This document shows, in pieces, positions 6,166-8,401 of a stretch of 8,401 nt of DNA. A program made the position numbers and the translations under genes. The notes beneath the pieces are model-generated. The model had not been told where the DNA came from. It did no database searches and worked only from the letters and a program-made list of their open reading frames with translations. The DNA is from Pseudomonadota bacterium (GTDB lineage: Bacteria > Pseudomonadota > Alphaproteobacteria > Rhizobiales > Rhizobiaceae), in the NCBI GenBank assembly GCA_023416545.1, contig JAEZHO010000287.1:1-8401 (forward strand), given 5' to 3'. The number at the start of each line of letters is the position of its first letter. Positions within the stretch are counted from its first letter, which is position 1.

Positions 6166-6338
6166 GAATCACCCGCACATCCACTCTGAGATATAGGGAG
6201 TTTGGGACGGATTCTAAAGCTCCAGCCCTGTTGGACCTGCCTGAAATCAGGGGATTCCGTAACAATCACCCCTTGGGAGGAGACCGGTCCAGGATTCTAT
6301 CCATGGCCTCTATCACATCCGGCGGCAATGCGCGAATC
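6166..6338. promoter_or_regulatory. phased cluster of five GANTC (CcrM) sites at gyrB
   Basis: GANTC sites occur at 6166-6170, 6210-6214, 6253-6257, 6293-6297 and 6334-6338. The start-to-start spacings are 44, 43, 40 and 41 bases, close to four helical turns. By eye I count 16 GANTC sites in the whole window, so nearly a third lie in these 173 bases. A sixth (6070-6074) is in the 5' end of gyrB. GANTC is the target of CcrM, the cell-cycle methyltransferase of alphaproteobacteria, and methylated sites recruit the regulator GcrA. The 6210 site touches the gyrB -35 element; the 6166 site is in the leader; 6253 is upstream of the promoter; the last two are inside the XRE gene. Confidence 0.6.
6191..6219 (-). 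promoter_or_regulatory. gyrB promoter
   Basis: On the minus strand CTTTAG (6214-6219) and CTATAT (6191-6196) are separated by 17 bases. The -10 is an exact match to the alphaproteobacterial housekeeping consensus CTTGAC-N17-CTATAT and the -35 matches at four of six. Transcription would start near 6184, giving a leader of about 60 bases. A GANTC site (6210-6214) shares one base with the -35, so methylation or GcrA binding could affect polymerase binding. Confidence 0.65.
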
Positions 6339-6631
6339 TCCCGCGCGAGGCGGTTCGCAAACGCCGTATGACCGGGGGGAAGGCCTGCCGTGTCGAGAAC
6401 CGCCCTCGGGTGGGAGGCCTCCGCCGTCATGAAGAGCTGATCCGCTTCGTCCCATATGATGTTGAAATAGCCTGCGATGCGCTGCAGGAGGTCGAAACTC
6501 GGCTTGCCCTTGCGGCCGTGCTCGAGCGCCGAGAGATAGGCCGGAGAGACGCCGATCGCCGCCGCGAGGTCCCGCTGCGTCACGCCGCGGCGCCGGCGTA
6601 GTTCCCGCAGCGCCTCCGCGAACGGGGTCAT
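6266..6631 (-). CDS. XRE-family helix-turn-helix regulator
   Basis: This 121-residue protein has a Cro/C1-type helix-turn-helix in its first 60 residues: FAEALRELRRRRGVTQRDLA leads into AAIGVSPAYLSALEHGRKGK (23-42), with the recognition helix around SPAYLSALEHG. The C-terminal half holds a short helix near the end (PPDVIEAMDRIL) and no recognisable ligand-binding or peptidase domain. The start at 6631 overlaps the Smr gene's stop by four bases (ATGA), with GAGG nine bases upstream; the longer frame from 6700 would run inside the Smr gene. It is the last gene of the operon and its 3' end carries two of the GANTC sites upstream of gyrB. Its target is unknown. There is no toxin-like partner, so a toxin-antitoxin role is unlikely. 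Confidence 0.88.
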   Translation of the reverse strand: MTPFAEALRELRRRRGVTQRDLAAAIGVSPAYLSALEHGRKGKPSFDLLQRIAGYFNIIWDEADQLFMTAEASHPRAVLDTAGLPPGHTAFANRLAREIRALPPDVIEAMDRILDRSPPKG

Positions 6632-7194
6632 GGCTGATGCCTCGTTCGGCTGAGGCGCACGTAGAGGGCGCCCTCGCCGCCATGGTGCCGTGCCGCCCAT
6701 TCATAGGAGGAGATGAGGAAACGGAACTCGGGCTTGGAGAACCAGAGCGGCACTGCGCGCCGCAGCGCCCCTTCGCTGCCGAGCGAACTGCCCTTGCCGG
6801 TGATCACCAGCACGTGCCGCATGCCGCGATCGTGGGCCCGAAACAGGAAATCGAGAAGCAGATCATGCGCCTCGTCCTGGAACATCCCATGCAGATCGAT
6901 GCGGGCCTCGATCGGCAGCCGGCCCTTGGCCAGCTTGCGGTGGACCGGTTTTTCCAGCGGCTGGTGGCCGGGCGTGCGCTTCGAACCGGCTGGCGGCGGC
7001 GGGACGTCGGCAGGCGCATCCTGCCGCGACTTCGGTGCGGGCCTGGCCAGTGCGGCCTCCTCCGCAGCCAGCATCGCCGCGACCTCCTCCTCCAGTTGGC
7101 GAAGATCCGCCTCGCGGCCGGACATGGCCCGCGTCGACTTCGCGACCTTTCCCCAGAGGATACGCTCTTCAGAACTGAGCTTGCGGCCGCTCAT
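6628..7194 (-). CDS. Smr domain protein
   Basis: This 188-residue protein has a C-terminal Smr (small MutS-related) domain, about residues 95-185. The hallmark motifs are IDLHGM (99-104, the LDxHG signature), HVLVITGKG (127-135, the TGxG loop) and EGALYVRLSR near the end. Smr domains bind or nick branched DNA, or cleave RNA, in different proteins, and I cannot tell which applies. The N-terminus is a charged helix beginning LSSEERILWGKVAKS, followed by a proline- and alanine-rich linker (about 52-80). The layout matches the short stand-alone Smr proteins of alphaproteobacteria rather than MutS2. The start overlaps the mltA stop by four bases and has GAGGA seven bases upstream, so translation is probably coupled. 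Its usual place next to mltA and the Tim44-like gene is conserved in rhizobia to my knowledge. Confidence 0.9.
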   Translation of the reverse strand: MSGRKLSSEERILWGKVAKSTRAMSGREADLRQLEEEVAAMLAAEEAALARPAPKSRQDAPADVPPPPAGSKRTPGHQPLEKPVHRKLAKGRLPIEARIDLHGMFQDEAHDLLLDFLFRAHDRGMRHVLVITGKGSSLGSEGALRRAVPLWFSKPEFRFLISSYEWAARHHGGEGALYVRLSRTRHQP

Positions 7195-8312
7195 CCAACC
7201 ATCCTCGCCGAAGCAGAACGCGGGACAAGGATATAGAAATCCGCCTCGTTCCGCACCGCTCCCGCGAGCTCGCCGGCCGATGCTCCGGAGCCGGTGAAAA
7301 TGTCGCCGCGGGCGGCGCCGACAATGGCGCTTCCGGTATCGAGCGCCATCATCGTGCGGGCAAAGGGTCGCCCCCCATCCATATGCGTGAGCGACGGCGC
7401 GTGAATGAAGAACGGGTAGCCGAAGGTGTGGATGAGGCGGTCGACCGCAAGGGCGCGTCCCGGAAGGAGCGGCACCTTGGCGGCCGCGATCGGACCGAGG
7501 CTCTCATCGGCCACCTCCGCCTCCCTGAAGAAAATGTAGGAGCGGTTGTGCCAGAGGATCTCGTCCATCCGCTGCGGATTGGCCTCCAGCCAGGCGCGGA
7601 TCGTCTGCATCGAGACCGTGGCCGCATCGATCTCCCCCAGATCGATCAGCAGCCTGCCGATTGCGCTGAAGGGGTGACCCGACTTCGCCGCATAGGTGAT
7701 CCGCGTGACGCTGCCGTCCGGATAGACGAGGCGTGCCGCGCCCTGAACATGGGCGAAGAAGACGTCCGCCCTAGAACGTGCCCAGGCGATCTCCAGTCCC
7801 CGGCCATCGAGAAAGCCCTGATCGATCGCCTTCCTGTCGGGATATTCGGTTATGCCCTGCGGACCGGAACGACCGAACCGCCAGGAAGCGTCCATGTCCG
7901 CCGGTCGGCTGGCATCGTCGAGATCAACGAGATCCTCCGGTCTGCTATAGAACGGATGGGCCCATATGTCGGACTTCGTATCAGACACCTCGACCTCCGG
8001 CTCGTAGAAGGCGGTCACGAAACCGCGCCTACCCTCGCCGGGACAGATCATCAAAGGTTCGAAATGCTGCTCGAAAAAATCACGGGCGGCCGCCGGATCG
8101 CGAAGATCGGCGCCGAGGGCGGCTTCATAGGCGGGGAGGATCTCGTCGAACGATAGACCCAGAGAACCGGTCTTATAGGGCTTGCCGGAGCGGATATGGG
8201 AGAGGCAGTTACGGATCCCGTCCACGAGGGCGCCCGGATGATCATCGCGCCACCCGGGCAGATCGGAAAAAGCCACCCGCCGAAGTGAAAAACCCGACGA
8301 GCCCTGCGTCAT
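7191..8312 (-). CDS. mltA: MltA-family lytic murein transglycosylase
   Basis: This 373-residue protein matches MltA, a lytic transglycosylase that cleaves the glycan strands of peptidoglycan to give 1,6-anhydromuramyl ends. RRGFVTAFYEPEVEVS (95-110) corresponds to the TGYYTP region that opens the MltA domain. GHPFSAIGRLLIDLGEI (212-228) and the NPQRMDEILWHNRSYIFF segment (245-262) are typical of the family. The C-terminal 3D domain has MALDTGSAIVGAARGDIF (322-339), where Asp325 aligns with the proposed catalytic Asp308 of E. coli MltA. The N-terminus (MTQGSSGFSLRRVAFSDLPG) has no hydrophobic signal peptide or lipobox. An in-frame stop 13 codons upstream (8349-8351) rules out an extended leader. 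The start overlaps the Tim44-like stop by four bases and has only a weak ribosome site, so it is probably translated by coupling. Confidence 0.93.
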   Translation of the reverse strand: MTQGSSGFSLRRVAFSDLPGWRDDHPGALVDGIRNCLSHIRSGKPYKTGSLGLSFDEILPAYEAALGADLRDPAAARDFFEQHFEPLMICPGEGRRGFVTAFYEPEVEVSDTKSDIWAHPFYSRPEDLVDLDDASRPADMDASWRFGRSGPQGITEYPDRKAIDQGFLDGRGLEIAWARSRADVFFAHVQGAARLVYPDGSVTRITYAAKSGHPFSAIGRLLIDLGEIDAATVSMQTIRAWLEANPQRMDEILWHNRSYIFFREAEVADESLGPIAAAKVPLLPGRALAVDRLIHTFGYPFFIHAPSLTHMDGGRPFARTMMALDTGSAIVGAARGDIFTGSGASAGELAGAVRNEADFYILVPRSASARMVG

Positions 8313-8401
8313 TGCTCGGATTCGGTCGCCACGAGCTTCCAGTTGGGGTCACGCGAGCGGACATCACGGGCGAAGGTCCAGATGTCGATGACTTCCGCGA
8401 C
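8309..8401 (-). CDS. Tim44-like domain protein, C-terminal end (partial)
   Basis: Only the last 30 residues and the stop are in the window; the gene continues past the right edge. They read VAEVIDIWTFARDVRSRDPN and end WKLVATESEQ. This is the characteristic end of bacterial Tim44/TimA-like proteins, in which a tryptophan followed by FxR and a DPNWxL motif close an NTF2-like fold. In alphaproteobacteria these are membrane-anchored proteins; a link to inner-membrane complexes or protein traffic has been proposed. The stop overlaps the mltA start by four bases, making this the upstream partner in the operon with mltA, the Smr gene and the XRE gene. Confidence 0.8.
   Translation of the reverse strand, partial: VAEVIDIWTFARDVRSRDPNWKLVATESEQ

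Noticed and set aside
6240..6270. Small stem-loops after the XRE stop as an operon terminator
   Set aside because: The stems (CCTGA/TCAGG and AGGG/CCCT with bulges) are short and no T-tract follows on the minus strand.
6266..6631. XRE protein as the antitoxin of a toxin-antitoxin pair
   Set aside because: Its operon partners are an Smr-domain protein, MltA and a Tim44-like protein, none of which looks like a toxin.
6811..6816. CACGTG core within the Smr gene as a further parS site
   Set aside because: The flanks lack the GTTT and AAAC arms, so only the six core bases match.
1..8401. Mobile element, CRISPR array, tRNA/rRNA or defence system
   Set aside because: No terminal repeats, transposase or integrase, regular spacer array, or RNA gene sequence was seen on either strand. 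The gene content and order are typical of a rhizobial core chromosome.

Overview
This window looks like ordinary, well-packed chromosomal DNA from an alphaproteobacterium, most likely a member of the Rhizobiaceae (Sinorhizobium/Ensifer, Rhizobium or Shinella type). The pointers are an 811-residue GyrB with an alphaproteobacterial type of sequence, a DUF2852 protein, an intracellular PHB depolymerase with a cysteine nucleophile, a Tim44-like/MltA/Smr/XRE gene run next to gyrB, a GC-rich composition and a CTATAT-type -10 box. From memory, this gene neighbourhood lies near the replication origin in rhizobia. I see no insertion sequence, phage gene, CRISPR array, tRNA or rRNA.

Layout, left to right. 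Position 16-31 is a parS-like site. 32-454 (-) is a small DUF2852 membrane/coiled-coil protein. 585-1868 (-) is phaZ, the polyhydroxybutyrate depolymerase, with a palindrome upstream that could bind PhaR. 1990-2022 is an intrinsic terminator for the next gene, a fumarylacetoacetate-hydrolase-family enzyme at 2067-2909 (-). That gene starts with GTG and has a GntR-type palindrome in its leader. It is divergent from a nitroreductase-family gene at 3042-3641 (+). The short convergent gap to gyrB (3690-6125, -) holds two more parS-like sites as a perfect inverted repeat. Upstream of gyrB are an alphaproteobacterial promoter and a regularly spaced cluster of five GANTC sites. From 6266 to the right edge runs a tightly coupled minus-strand operon: Tim44-like gene (partial), mltA, Smr-domain gene, XRE regulator. 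Each pair is joined by a 4-base ATGA overlap.

The genes are mostly housekeeping: envelope remodelling (MltA, the Tim44-like protein), DNA topology (GyrB), carbon storage (PhaZ) and small-molecule catabolism (FAA hydrolase, nitroreductase). The less routine content is in the non-coding DNA. All three parS-like sites carry the same one-base change in their right arm, which turns GAAAC into GAATC and so places a GANTC (CcrM methylation) site inside each ParB-type site. Separately, five of the 16 GANTC sites I count by eye in the window fall within 173 bp at the gyrB promoter, spaced 40-44 bp apart. Together these suggest a possible link between cell-cycle methylation, chromosome segregation and gyrase expression. 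That link is inference. I do not see a new multi-gene system.
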